This document shows positions 16,978-25,931 of a stretch of 42,468 nucleotides of DNA, piece by piece. Under the pieces are notes generated by a model. It searched no databases. It had not been told where the DNA came from and saw only the letters and a list, made by a program, of their open reading frames with translations. Made by a program: the position numbers and the translations under genes. Position 1 is the stretch's first letter, and each line of letters begins with the position of its first letter. Origin of the DNA: JBDHXE01 sp035445085 (GTDB taxonomy: Bacteria; Bacteroidota; Ignavibacteria; Kapaibacteriales; UBA2268); NCBI GenBank assembly GCA_035445085.1, contig DAOMQA010000020.1, positions 1-42,468 of the forward strand, in the 5' to 3' direction.

Positions 16978-18794
16978 TTGCCTGCTTTTACAGAAAGTTT
17001 CACTTTAGTTTCCATTTCTTTGTCATTTCGTAAAAATTTAACGACCACAACATCACCTGGATTTTTATCTTTTAGAGCATACATAAAATCATATAAATTC
17101 TTGGTGTCTATCTGGTCTATCTTGACAATAATATCATCTTTCTGCAAACCAGCAGTTGCAGCAGGACTACTGGGCGAAGCACCACTAATTTTGCAGCCTT
17201 TTGGGCTTTCACCATAATCTGGAATAATGCCAAACCATACTTTAGACCCACTACCATGGGATACTTTTCTATCAGTTTTTGCTACTTCTACATATTCAGG
17301 CTTGTCTTGGCTGTTTCCTAAACTATTAATGATTTTTGCAGAATATTGAATGATATTTGCCATACCGTCATAATTAATCTTGTTCCAATCATCCTCTGGA
17401 GTATGGTAATCTTGGTGTACTCCTGTAAATATCATCAATACAGGTATCTTTTCTGCATAAAAAGAAGAGTGATCACTTGGACCGTAAGCGTCCGAAGCCT
17501 TTACTACTTTCAGAGTTTGTAAAGCCGTAATACTATCAATTAATTTTTCAAAATTTTTAGCAGACGCATAACCAAAAACTGTAAAGTCTTCTTTCATTCT
17601 ACCAATCATATCAAAATTAATCATACTAATTATACTTTCTTTTGGTATTGGCAAATTCTTTACAAAGTATGCAGAACCTAATAAGCCCATTTCTTCAGCA
17701 GAAAAAGCAACCACAAGAATGGAGCGATTAGTAGGATTGTTTTTGAAATATTGAGCTAATTCTAAGATACCGGCAACACCTGAAGCATTATCATCAGCTC
17801 CATTATGAATTAGTGCTTTCTTGCTTGTGCTACGTGAAGATGGTCCACCAAATCCAAGATGATCGTAGTGAGCTCCTATTACAATGTATTCGTTCTTTAG
17901 CTTGGGGTCATTCCCTTCGATATAGCCAAAAATATTGTAGGTAGCTTGCTGTTTAGGAGTTAAACTTACCGTTATCTCTGCATTAGTATTTGGAATAAGA
18001 AAGCTATTAGGCTTTTTATTTTTCTTGATAAAGTCCTCGACTTCTACTAAAATTTTATTTTTAGGAAAAAATTTACTTATTGATTGTCTTTGCGATTGGA
18101 CGGCAATAATTCCAGAATTTTTGCCAATATTAGCAAAATCTAACCTTTCAAAAACATTCATTGAGTCGCCTTGAATCTTAATCATAATTATCCCGATAGC
18201 GCCCTTGTTACGTGCATTACTTGCTTTATATCTTATATCTGAATATTGAGCAAATGGGCTATCTTTTTTGTCTCCATCAGGCGAATCAGACATAAGAATC
18301 ACGATTTTATCTTTAACATCGATACCTTCATAGTCGTCATATTTTAGATCTGTAGCAGAAATGCCAAAACCTACAAAAGCTAATTCTCCTTTAATAGTGC
18401 CATTTTCACTAAAAGCCAAAGGAGAAAAATCCGTTCCCATTTTAAATGGTTGGCTCATTTTAGGCCATTTTTCTTTGGGAACGCCAATTCTTTGCACGAA
18501 AGTCTCTATCGACATAGCGCAATTATCATTGGCAATCAGGCCAGTTGTAACATCGAAAGATTGGCGGTAAGAGTTGTTATATTTTTTTAAGCCAATTTTT
18601 TGAAATTCTGTTTCAATAAATTTAGCCGCTTGTTCGATACCGTCAGTTCCAGGGAACCGACCTTTCAGTTCATCAGAAGCCAAAAATTTAACTGATTCTT
18701 TTATTTTATTTTTGTCAACAATTAAAGAATCTTGAGCATTTACATTAATGAATGTAAGAATAGAACAAATAAATACAATTTTTAAAAAATTCAT
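16974..18794 (-). CDS. Secreted M28 metallopeptidase with PA and PDZ domains
   Basis: 606 aa. A signal peptide (1-20, ends NVNAQ) is followed by a protease-associated domain at about 120-230 inserted before the catalytic core. The zinc ligands are visible in order: His309 (GAHYDHLG), Asp334/335 (NGADDNASGV), Glu368 with the general base Glu367 (FSAEEMGLLGS), Asp395 (INFDMIGR) and His464 (DYHTPEDD). A PDZ domain closes the protein (about 515-606, AATAGLQKDDIIVKID). M28 enzymes with this layout are di-zinc aminopeptidases of the periplasm or outside. No key residue is missing. The PDZ tail suggests binding of C-terminal peptides. Confidence 0.93.
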   Translation of the reverse strand: MNFLKIVFICSILTFINVNAQDSLIVDKNKIKESVKFLASDELKGRFPGTDGIEQAAKFIETEFQKIGLKKYNNSYRQSFDVTTGLIANDNCAMSIETFVQRIGVPKEKWPKMSQPFKMGTDFSPLAFSENGTIKGELAFVGFGISATDLKYDDYEGIDVKDKIVILMSDSPDGDKKDSPFAQYSDIRYKASNARNKGAIGIIMIKIQGDSMNVFERLDFANIGKNSGIIAVQSQRQSISKFFPKNKILVEVEDFIKKNKKPNSFLIPNTNAEITVSLTPKQQATYNIFGYIEGNDPKLKNEYIVIGAHYDHLGFGGPSSRSTSKKALIHNGADDNASGVAGILELAQYFKNNPTNRSILVVAFSAEEMGLLGSAYFVKNLPIPKESIISMINFDMIGRMKEDFTVFGYASAKNFEKLIDSITALQTLKVVKASDAYGPSDHSSFYAEKIPVLMIFTGVHQDYHTPEDDWNKINYDGMANIIQYSAKIINSLGNSQDKPEYVEVAKTDRKVSHGSGSKVWFGIIPDYGESPKGCKISGASPSSPAATAGLQKDDIIVKIDQIDTKNLYDFMYALKDKNPGDVVVVKFLRNDKEMETKVKLSVKAGK

Positions 18795-18806
18795 AGTAAA
18801 TCCAAA

Positions 18807-19847
18807 TTATAAAATCATTTTTTGCATAGGATGCTCTCCCTTTAAGAAAGATTCGCATTCAAAAACATCTTCCTTGCTTCCTAATATAAGTGGAGTACGT
18901 TCATGTACATTTTTAGGCTTAAGGTCTAATATCCGATTATTGCCATCGCTTGCCCTACCTCCTGCTTGTTCGATAAGCATAGCTAAAGGATTAGCTTCAT
19001 ATACCAATCTCAATTTCCCATTAGTATATTTTTCATCTTTTGGGTATATAAATATACCACCTTTTAGCAATGTTCTATGAATATCTGCAACACCTGACCC
19101 TATGTACCGCAAGCCATAAGGACGCGTCTTATCTTTAGATGGTGTTTTTAGATAATCTATATATTGCCTTAAATTATCGTCCCATTTATAATAATTACCT
19201 TCATTAACACTATAATAGCTACCGCGACTTGGCATTTTAATATTTTCTCTAATTAATAAAAATTCTCCGAGAGTAGAATCCAAGGTAAAAGCGTGAACCC
19301 CTTGACCAGTAGTATATACGAAAATTGTAGAGCTACCGTATAGAGCATAGCCTGCAGCTACTTGCTTGTAACCGGGCTGCAATAGATCATCTATTGTAGG
19401 AGGATTATCTAAGTCAGGGTCAAGCCTTCTATACATAGAAAAAATAGTCCCAATAGTAACATTGACATCGATATTTGTAGAACCGTCTAGAGGATCAAAG
19501 GCAAGAACATATTTAGCATTAGGAGCGCTTTGTACAATAATTGGTTCGTCTTCTTCTTCAGACACCATCATCGCTATATTGGCGCTTCTCGTCATAGCTT
19601 TTTTAAGAACTTCATTAGAATAGGCATCTAACTTTCTTACTTGCTCACCATGTATATTCGTAGAATGAGTAATACCCAAAATATCATTTAATCCAGCTCG
19701 GCGAACATCTCTTGATAATATTCTAATAGCTAACTGTAAATCGTTTAATAAATTTGTAAATTCACCAGTTGCCTCTGGGTGCAAATTTCTTTCATCGTTA
19801 ATATGATGAGTAATTGTAGTTAATCTGCTTGTATTTAATGACGGCAT
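18807..19847 (-). CDS. fbp: Fructose-1,6-bisphosphatase class I
   Basis: 346 aa from ATG at 19847; a GTG three codons upstream is possible. It has the class I signature LAFDPLDGSTNIDVN with the metal-binding Asp-Pro-Leu-Asp, the acidic EEEDEP stretch upstream, the GLRYIGSGVADIHRTL sugar-phosphate loop, and KLRLVYEANPLAMLIEQAGG near the end. It hydrolyses fructose-1,6-bisphosphate to fructose-6-phosphate in gluconeogenesis (cytoplasm). It lies 12 bases before the M28 gene and 47 bases after the histidine kinase gene. Confidence 0.97.
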   Translation of the reverse strand: MPSLNTSRLTTITHHINDERNLHPEATGEFTNLLNDLQLAIRILSRDVRRAGLNDILGITHSTNIHGEQVRKLDAYSNEVLKKAMTRSANIAMMVSEEEDEPIIVQSAPNAKYVLAFDPLDGSTNIDVNVTIGTIFSMYRRLDPDLDNPPTIDDLLQPGYKQVAAGYALYGSSTIFVYTTGQGVHAFTLDSTLGEFLLIRENIKMPSRGSYYSVNEGNYYKWDDNLRQYIDYLKTPSKDKTRPYGLRYIGSGVADIHRTLLKGGIFIYPKDEKYTNGKLRLVYEANPLAMLIEQAGGRASDGNNRILDLKPKNVHERTPLILGSKEDVFECESFLKGEHPMQKMIL

Positions 19848-19894
19848 GATATACACCTATTTTTTAAATATAATTATAAAAGAATGCAATATAA

Positions 19895-21283
19895 TCAATT
19901 TAGCGGTAACGAGAAAGTAAATATTGAACCCACACCAACAGTACTCTCAACTTCTAATTTCCCACTATGTTTTTCTAAGCTATCTTTTACTAATATCAAT
20001 CCTAAACCAGTGCCACGCTCTCCAGCTGTCCCCACTCGGGTCTCCTTTTTACTTAGTATAAATAAGTTCTCAATTTGCGGCGCACTCATACCCACACCAG
20101 TATCTTTTATACTTACAAGTACTTCTTGGCTTGTCTTATGAATATTTATCGACACTATTCCCCCTATATGAGTAAATTTGAGGGCGTTTGATAATAAATT
20201 TAAAACTACAGATTTTATAAGATTATAATCAAAATCAAAATAGAAAGGTTCGTCATAAATAAACTCTACATTGATAGATTTAGTAACGGCGGCCGCTTTG
20301 TGTAATTCAATACATATATATATTAATTCAGCCAAATCATTTTCTGTTTTATTTAATTTTACGTCATCCATTTGTGATTTTGCCCAAACAAGAACATCTT
20401 CTAATAAGTTGTATGTATTTATAGAAGCATTTTTAATAGAAGTAATTATCACTAATTTTTCATCATTATCCATGTTATCATAATAATTAATTAACTCATC
20501 AACTAAAAGCTTAAAACTACCTATAGGGCTTCTTAAATCGTGTGATAGTATAGAAAAAAATTTATTTTTTTCTGAATTAGAATTATTCAATTTTTCATTT
20601 AATTTCAAAAGTTCGATATTCTGATTATTTAATTTGTCTTGCTGCTCCTTAATTATCTTGTTGCTTTCGTACTCTCTAATATTTTTTGACCAATTTATAT
20701 ATGAAATAACCAAAGACAGTATGACAGTAGCATTGGCAGCAAACGATTGATTAATTAAATTTATTTCTATACTTTGAAACTTAGGATACAGAATTAAAAA
20801 GACTATTTGAGCAAGAATAGTATAAATTAGCGAAAACTTAAAATTAAGCGTTATGATTAGGGGTATAAACACTAAGGCTAAGAAATAGACTGTAATATTA
20901 GACGTAACTATTTGGTCGTAAAGAGCAAATGAAATTGTTGAACTAAATCCAACTATGTATATAAAATGGGGAATCAGTTTGAGATATTTTTGTAATGAAT
21001 TATTGCTCTTACATGCATGTAGTTGAAAAAGATAGATAACACTTGTAAGCGAGATGAGTATTGTGTAGTTAATATTAATTGATTCTTTCCATTGAGCATT
21101 AATACTGGTATCATTTACAAGTATAATATTAAAGACTACAAGCTGGAAAAGACACAACAAAAGAATAACAGGTAACAAGACATTCGATGCTCTTAGATTT
21201 TTAGATAAAACTTGCTTTTCTAACTCAGCATCGAATGTCTTGAATAAGAATTTTATATAATTATTATAAATTCTATTGCTCAA
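19895..21283 (-). CDS. Membrane-bound sensor histidine kinase
   Basis: 462 aa. The start is a TTG at 21283, supported by a perfect Shine-Dalgarno AGGAGG at 21295-21290; no ATG exists before the first membrane helix. Six hydrophobic segments (about 35-56, 72-88, 104-122, 130-146, 150-166, 181-197) form a membrane sensor without a periplasmic domain. A coiled-coil linker (199-240) leads to the H box FFSILSHDLRSPIGSF with His248. The ATPase domain has the N box NLLSNALKFT, G1 DTGVGM and G2 GERGTGLGLILVKDSL. It autophosphorylates on His248 and passes phosphate to a response regulator, but none is encoded in this window. The signal is unknown. Confidence 0.93.
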   Translation of the reverse strand: MSNRIYNNYIKFLFKTFDAELEKQVLSKNLRASNVLLPVILLLCLFQLVVFNIILVNDTSINAQWKESININYTILISLTSVIYLFQLHACKSNNSLQKYLKLIPHFIYIVGFSSTISFALYDQIVTSNITVYFLALVFIPLIITLNFKFSLIYTILAQIVFLILYPKFQSIEINLINQSFAANATVILSLVISYINWSKNIREYESNKIIKEQQDKLNNQNIELLKLNEKLNNSNSEKNKFFSILSHDLRSPIGSFKLLVDELINYYDNMDNDEKLVIITSIKNASINTYNLLEDVLVWAKSQMDDVKLNKTENDLAELIYICIELHKAAAVTKSINVEFIYDEPFYFDFDYNLIKSVVLNLLSNALKFTHIGGIVSINIHKTSQEVLVSIKDTGVGMSAPQIENLFILSKKETRVGTAGERGTGLGLILVKDSLEKHSGKLEVESTVGVGSIFTFSLPLN

Positions 21284-21289
21284 AACGAC

Positions 21290-21295
21290 CCTCCT
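21290..21295 (-). promoter_or_regulatory. Shine-Dalgarno site fixing the TTG start of the histidine kinase
   Basis: AGGAGG on the minus strand, six bases (GTCGTT) before the TTG at 21283. Strong sites of this kind are scarce in this window, so it decides the start. Confidence 0.75.
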
Positions 21296-21377
21296 CTTTC
21301 CACGCTAAAATACGAATTATATCGACAACTTTACATAAAAGTTTATGTATTAAGTTCAAAATATCATATAAATTTGT

Positions 21378-21385
21378 TATTTTTG
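21378..21385 (+). promoter_or_regulatory. Candidate -7 element for trhO
   Basis: TATTTTTG matches TAnnTTTG, about 34 bases before the trhO start. At the expected -33 place there is TTCA in place of TTTG, so this is only a half match. Confidence 0.35.
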
Positions 21386-21418
21386 TATAGTTTAAGTTTA
21401 ACAGAATGAATCAAAATA

Positions 21419-22498
21419 ATGAAAAAGTCAAGAAAGTATATCCTTTTAACCTTCTATAAGTTTGTGGACTTAGAAAATGCCCAACAAATAGCTGACGAGC
21501 ATAAAAGTTTTTGCAGTGATATTGGCTTGATGGGTAGAATTTTTATAGGTGAAGAAGGCATTAGCGCTACTGTAAGTGGTTTGCCCGGACAAATAGAAGC
21601 ATATAAGCTATATCTACAAACCAAAGAATATTTTAAAGATATTCCAGATATAGATATCAAGGCTACGATAGTTGAAGCTCACCAATTTGATAAATTAATT
21701 GTTCGTTATAGAAAAGAAATTGTAGCACTTGGCGAAACATATAAAGCAAGCGATATTAAAAAGTATGAATATAGAATGAATATTGATGATTTTAAATCTA
21801 TAATCGACCAAGGTAACGACGACTACGTAATATTAGATATGCGTAACGACTATGAATATGAATTGGGGCACTTTAAGGGCGCTGTACCTGCTGGGACCTT
21901 CCATTTTAAGCAACTAAGCGGTATCATTGATAGATATAAAGAAGAGTATGGAAATAAAAAAATTGTGATGTATTGCACTGGTGGTATCAGATGCGAAAAA
22001 GCATCGGTCATGCTCGAAAAAGCTGGTTTACCCGGGGTCTTCCAATTAGATGGCGGAGTTGTGAAATACGTAAATACTTTCAACGATGGCAACTGGCTTG
22101 GAAATTTATATACATTTGATGGTAGAATCAGTACAGAAGTTGGCGACAGCCAAACCCACACTGTTATTTCGTCTTGCCATTATACTGGCGAACCTGCCGA
22201 AGCTTTCTTTAATTGTAGGTACTCACCTTGCAACTATCATTTTATTGCTAAACCTGAAGAATATAAGAACCATTTTGGTTTTTGTTGTGAGGAATGCTTC
22301 AATAAAGCAAAAGATGATTTATATATCAGAAATGATTTTGACATAGACCCCTTAAACTATAAGGAATTGCGTGGCAATATCAAATCAAAACCAGAAATAA
22401 GAGCAGATATTAAGGAAATGATAAATTTACACTTAAACAAAATGACGAAGGGATTGCAATTTAAAGTAAAGGAATGTAAAAAGGTGAACTTTTATTAG
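21419..22498 (+). CDS. trhO: tRNA uridine(34) hydroxylase, rhodanese family
   Basis: 359 aa. The N-terminal acylphosphatase-like domain has FIGEEGISATVSGLPGQIEA; the rhodanese domain (about 115-225) has ILDMRNDYEYELGHFKGAVP and the active loop MYCTGGIRCEKAS with Cys186. The C-terminal zinc-ribbon-like part has paired cysteines (CHYTG, CRYSPCNYHF, CCEEC). TrhO (YceA) installs oxygen-dependent 5-hydroxyuridine at position 34 of tRNAs. The length is normal for the long bacterial form. An overlapping upstream ATG at 21406 is in another frame and leads nowhere. Monocistronic, ending in a strong hairpin. Confidence 0.96.
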   Translation: MKKSRKYILLTFYKFVDLENAQQIADEHKSFCSDIGLMGRIFIGEEGISATVSGLPGQIEAYKLYLQTKEYFKDIPDIDIKATIVEAHQFDKLIVRYRKEIVALGETYKASDIKKYEYRMNIDDFKSIIDQGNDDYVILDMRNDYEYELGHFKGAVPAGTFHFKQLSGIIDRYKEEYGNKKIVMYCTGGIRCEKASVMLEKAGLPGVFQLDGGVVKYVNTFNDGNWLGNLYTFDGRISTEVGDSQTHTVISSCHYTGEPAEAFFNCRYSPCNYHFIAKPEEYKNHFGFCCEECFNKAKDDLYIRNDFDIDPLNYKELRGNIKSKPEIRADIKEMINLHLNKMTKGLQFKVKECKKVNFY

Positions 22499-22505
22499 AA
22501 ATTAT

Positions 22506-22538
22506 TTAGGACTTCTTTCAGAGCGAAGGAAGTCCTAA
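22506..22538. terminator. Bidirectional terminator between trhO and the plug-protein gene
   Basis: A 14-base stem: TTAGGACTTC (22506-22515) pairs with GAAGTCCTAA (22529-22538), and the inner TTTC/GAAG extends it (one G-T pair) to a five-base loop AGAGC. It lies between convergent genes. Confidence 0.8.
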
Positions 22539-22563
22539 CATTTCTTATACGACACATGCTCTC

Positions 22564-23925
22564 TTAGAACGCTTTGCTATGCACTACGCCAATAATAGAA
22601 TCATACTCCCCTGAATCAACTTGCCGATAATATACAAATCCTATTATACTATGGTTTGCATATATAGTGTTACCTTCAAAATAATCATAAGAAAAACCTT
22701 CAAAGCCATCAGTATCCGCATTATAAGAGCCTACTCCATATAAATAATCATGAGTGCCACGCCTTACCCAATTTACAACTCTATACAAGCGGCGTTCTTG
22801 GTCATAATTCATCATCCAGGTACGGTCTGCTTTCCAATTATTAAAAGAACCAGCAACAAAGACATCTTTATCAGGCAAGGATAGCCCTGGATCTAAGACA
22901 AATTCCACAAGAACATAGTCATCAATAGAATTACCAATAAAATCCGTTCTCATTACTCCATCATTATCTCGCTCATAATAATTTCCATTCCTTGCTATAT
23001 CCATCATCGGAAGACGCACAGGGTCTTTAGTACGAGGAAAGAGGGCTGTATTACTCATATACAATACTCTATAGACGTTTTCTGTAGGAATGCCCTCTAT
23101 ACGAAATCTCTTTTCATAAGTCGAAAAGCCTGAAATCATCGAGATTAAATCAAAGTTATACAAGTAAGAATATTTATTGACGCTTGCGTCATTACTACAA
23201 ACATACGGCTCATAAAACCTATTATTTCTATAATACACAACGGAGTGCATTCTATTGTCAAAAAACGGCTCTTCACTCCACACAATTGTCTCTAAGGTAA
23301 GTCCGCTATTAGTAACTTGATATTGTGAGTCATAAAAGCTACTAAATATTCTCATTTGGGTATTAGCTTGAGGCATTATCACAAAAAATCTCTGCTCAGC
23401 TAAAACTTGCCCTGCGTCATCTGCTGAATATATCTTTGCTTTATAATTACCAGAGTATTCAAACTTAACAGTAGGCGACGGTATAGTTAGTTTCCCGCGA
23501 AAACTATAATAATCATCTAAAAATGTAGAAGACGTCCATTCAACCGAAGAAGAGCGGTTAAAAATATTATTTTGTATAATAGCATTATCAGTCTCTTTCC
23601 AATTTACATCACAATGAACAAATTTAATTTCTAAGTTTGGAGGTAGGTCAGAATCAACATCAAATTCTAAAGTCAATTTATTAAAACCAGTATTACTTAT
23701 ATATTTATTGCTGTTATTTTTATTTTGGATTAATAAAATTGGAGGGTTACGCTCGTCATTATCACCATAAATCCTAAAGAACCAGAAAGTAGGAGGCACT
23801 TCAAAGCTATTACTATCTAAGCCTGCCCTTTTGAATTTTTGGCCAACGGCACAAGAATCTAAGCCAATTACAATAACTATAAATAATACGCTCATCAATA
23901 CTTTATATATAAGATTAACAAACAT
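22564..23925 (-). CDS. Type IX secretion system plug protein (DUF5103) lipoprotein
   Basis: I chose ATG at 23925, giving 453 aa with signal MFVNLIYKVLMSVLFIVIV and lipobox GLDSC; a start at 23973 is possible but overlaps the ABC transporter gene and adds a stretch of unusual sequence. The mature protein fits the DUF5103/T9SS plug family: an N-terminal Ig-like domain with FVHCDVNWKETDNAII and a FLDDYYSFRGK segment, then a second half with VFVAGSFNNWKADRTWMMNY, a carbohydrate-binding-like fold. In Flavobacterium the plug protein closes the SprA translocon pore on the periplasmic side. That fits a genome whose cargo (two in this window) carries T9SS sorting domains. It follows an ABC exporter gene by one base. 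Confidence 0.85.
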   Translation of the reverse strand: MFVNLIYKVLMSVLFIVIVIGLDSCAVGQKFKRAGLDSNSFEVPPTFWFFRIYGDNDERNPPILLIQNKNNSNKYISNTGFNKLTLEFDVDSDLPPNLEIKFVHCDVNWKETDNAIIQNNIFNRSSSVEWTSSTFLDDYYSFRGKLTIPSPTVKFEYSGNYKAKIYSADDAGQVLAEQRFFVIMPQANTQMRIFSSFYDSQYQVTNSGLTLETIVWSEEPFFDNRMHSVVYYRNNRFYEPYVCSNDASVNKYSYLYNFDLISMISGFSTYEKRFRIEGIPTENVYRVLYMSNTALFPRTKDPVRLPMMDIARNGNYYERDNDGVMRTDFIGNSIDDYVLVEFVLDPGLSLPDKDVFVAGSFNNWKADRTWMMNYDQERRLYRVVNWVRRGTHDYLYGVGSYNADTDGFEGFSYDYFEGNTIYANHSIIGFVYYRQVDSGEYDSIIGVVHSKAF

Positions 23926-23926
23926 T

Positions 23927-25771
23927 TTACTTGACAGAATGTTGCAAATTATATAATTTTGAATAAAATCCATTCATATTTATTAATGCTGTATGAGTAC
24001 CTCTTTCTACAATCTCGCCCTTATCAAATACGATAATTTCATCCGCATCGATAATAGTTGAAAGCCTATGAGCTACTAATATTGCGGTTTTGTTTCCTAA
24101 CGATTTATTTATGGCTTCCTGAACTATTTTTTCAGATTCTGCATCTAAAGCGGAGGTAGCTTCATCAAAAATTAAAATCTCTGGTTCTCTTAATAAGGCT
24201 CGTGCTATTGCTACTCTTTGTCTTTCTCCACCCGAGAGAGTAGTTCCTCTATCTCCAATCCGCGTATCAAATTTTTCTGGTAGCTTCATAATAAAGTTAT
24301 AACAATTAGCCTTTTTCGTTGCCTCTATCAACTCTTCATCACTCACATTTTCTAAGCCATATTTTATATTATTAGCCAAGGTATCATTAAATAATATATT
24401 TTCTTGGCTCACGATACCAAATAAAGAACGATATGCTTTGATATTATAATCTTTAATATTCTTACCATCTATATTAATTTCGCCATTTGTTGGGTCATAA
24501 AATCTAATAATCAGGTCCAGCATAGTGGATTTACCACTGCCAGAAGCACCAACAAAAGCAATTTTTTTAGATTTCTTTATTTCTAAATTAATATTTTTAA
24601 GAACTAAGTCGTTCTTATAAGAAAAGCTCAAATTGCTAAACGTTATCGAATTATTAAAATTCAGATTGCTTTCGTTGCCATTCTTCACTTTTGGCTCTGA
24701 ATCAATAATACTAAAAATTCTCTCGGCAGCTACGATACCATGCTGAAATCGAGAAAGTGAGTTAAATACAGTAGAAATAGGCGACATAATAGAAAACAAT
24801 GAGAACAGAAATAACATTAGTTTTTCTGGTTGCATTTCACCAGATAAAACTTGCCCCCCTCCGATAAGTAATACAACGGTAAGTGCAATTATAGCAAACA
24901 TCTCGTTAATTGGAGAGATTAATTCAATAACCTTTTTGTGTTTTATTGCGGAACGTACATACCTATAAGTATCTTGCATAAACTTATTGCTTGCATTCTC
25001 TTCGTAGTTGTATGCTTTTACTACTCTAATACCAGTTATAGACTCATTCATTGTAGAGGTGTAGTCTGCCATCGCATTTTGCATTCTTTCAGCATATTTA
25101 CGTAGTATTTTTACTGCAAATTTAATAAGAATAATGCTAACAATACTTGTTGAAAAGGCGGTTGCTGTTAATAATGGTGAAATAGAAACAAGTAGAAACA
25201 TAAACAATATAATTTGAATAAATTCCCTTATAAAAACTGTAAAGCTATTTAGTGTAGTACCATTTACAACACCAACGTCATTGGTAATAATAGAAATTAA
25301 ATTCCCTTGGCGGCTTGCTGTAAAATAATCTACCGACTGTCCTAATAAATTAGAAAAAATTTTATCTCTAATTGACTTTATTACCCCCTCTTCTAACCTT
25401 GTAGATGTTACTGCACTTAGGTATTTAAATAGGTTTTTAAAACCAAAGACAATTAGTATAAGAACACCAATATTGAATAAAGTTGCTAAGGTTCCATCGG
25501 CTGACTGCACTAATTTAAATATAAAATTAAAAAAGTTATCTGTTAGGCTATTCATTGGGCTGGCAACTACAGAGCTTGATTTCGTTTGTTGAGTATTAAA
25601 GATTAGCTCTAAGATTGGCAAAATCAGAGTAACTGAAAATGTGCTAAAAAATGAGAATGCTGTATTTAATAATATTTGAAGTATAAGAAGAAATTTAAAG
25701 GGTTTAATAAATGCAAAAATCCTCAGCATCATTTTTACATCTTTAAACTTATTTTGCTTATTTTCTGGCAT
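23927..25771 (-). CDS. MsbA-like ABC exporter (fused permease and ATPase)
   Basis: 614 aa half-transporter. The six-helix permease (about 15-330) includes the coupling-helix area GNLISIITNDV and SITGIRVVKAYNYEEN. The ATPase has Walker A VGASGSGKST (about 408), the Q loop VSQENILFND, signature LSGGERQRVAIARAL, Walker B ILIFDEATSALD and the H-loop VAHRLST. This is the lipid A/lipid flippase MsbA class by layout, though drug exporters look alike. With three LPS-core-type GT9 genes in the same window, lipid A-core flipping across the inner membrane is the most likely role. The gene after it starts two bases past its stop. Confidence 0.88.
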   Translation of the reverse strand: MPENKQNKFKDVKMMLRIFAFIKPFKFLLILQILLNTAFSFFSTFSVTLILPILELIFNTQQTKSSSVVASPMNSLTDNFFNFIFKLVQSADGTLATLFNIGVLILIVFGFKNLFKYLSAVTSTRLEEGVIKSIRDKIFSNLLGQSVDYFTASRQGNLISIITNDVGVVNGTTLNSFTVFIREFIQIILFMFLLVSISPLLTATAFSTSIVSIILIKFAVKILRKYAERMQNAMADYTSTMNESITGIRVVKAYNYEENASNKFMQDTYRYVRSAIKHKKVIELISPINEMFAIIALTVVLLIGGGQVLSGEMQPEKLMLFLFSLFSIMSPISTVFNSLSRFQHGIVAAERIFSIIDSEPKVKNGNESNLNFNNSITFSNLSFSYKNDLVLKNINLEIKKSKKIAFVGASGSGKSTMLDLIIRFYDPTNGEINIDGKNIKDYNIKAYRSLFGIVSQENILFNDTLANNIKYGLENVSDEELIEATKKANCYNFIMKLPEKFDTRIGDRGTTLSGGERQRVAIARALLREPEILIFDEATSALDAESEKIVQEAINKSLGNKTAILVAHRLSTIIDADEIIVFDKGEIVERGTHTALINMNGFYSKLYNLQHSVK

Positions 25772-25798
25772 AGAACATATAAAATACCGTATATACTA

Positions 25799-25806
25799 CA
25801 AAGTTA
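25799..25806 (-). promoter_or_regulatory. Candidate -7 element for the ABC exporter
   Basis: Reads TAACTTTG on the minus strand, a full TAnnTTTG match 28 bases before the start codon at 25771. No TTG lies at the -33 place. Confidence 0.35.
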
Positions 25807-25882
25807 GTAAATTATTTTCTATATGAACATAATATAGCAACTTTAGATATAAATTCCACATAGTTAGCTGAATAAAACAAAA

Positions 25883-25906
25883 GAGCTTGCCATATTTGGC
25901 AAGCTC
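25883..25906 (-). terminator. Terminator of the Omp28-like gene
   Basis: Perfect 10-base arms GAGCTTGCCA / TGGCAAGCTC around a four-base loop, followed on the minus strand by TTTTGTTTTATT. Twenty-five bases after the stop codon. Confidence 0.9.
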
Positions 25907-25931
25907 AAAAATACTAAGTTTATGAATGTTA

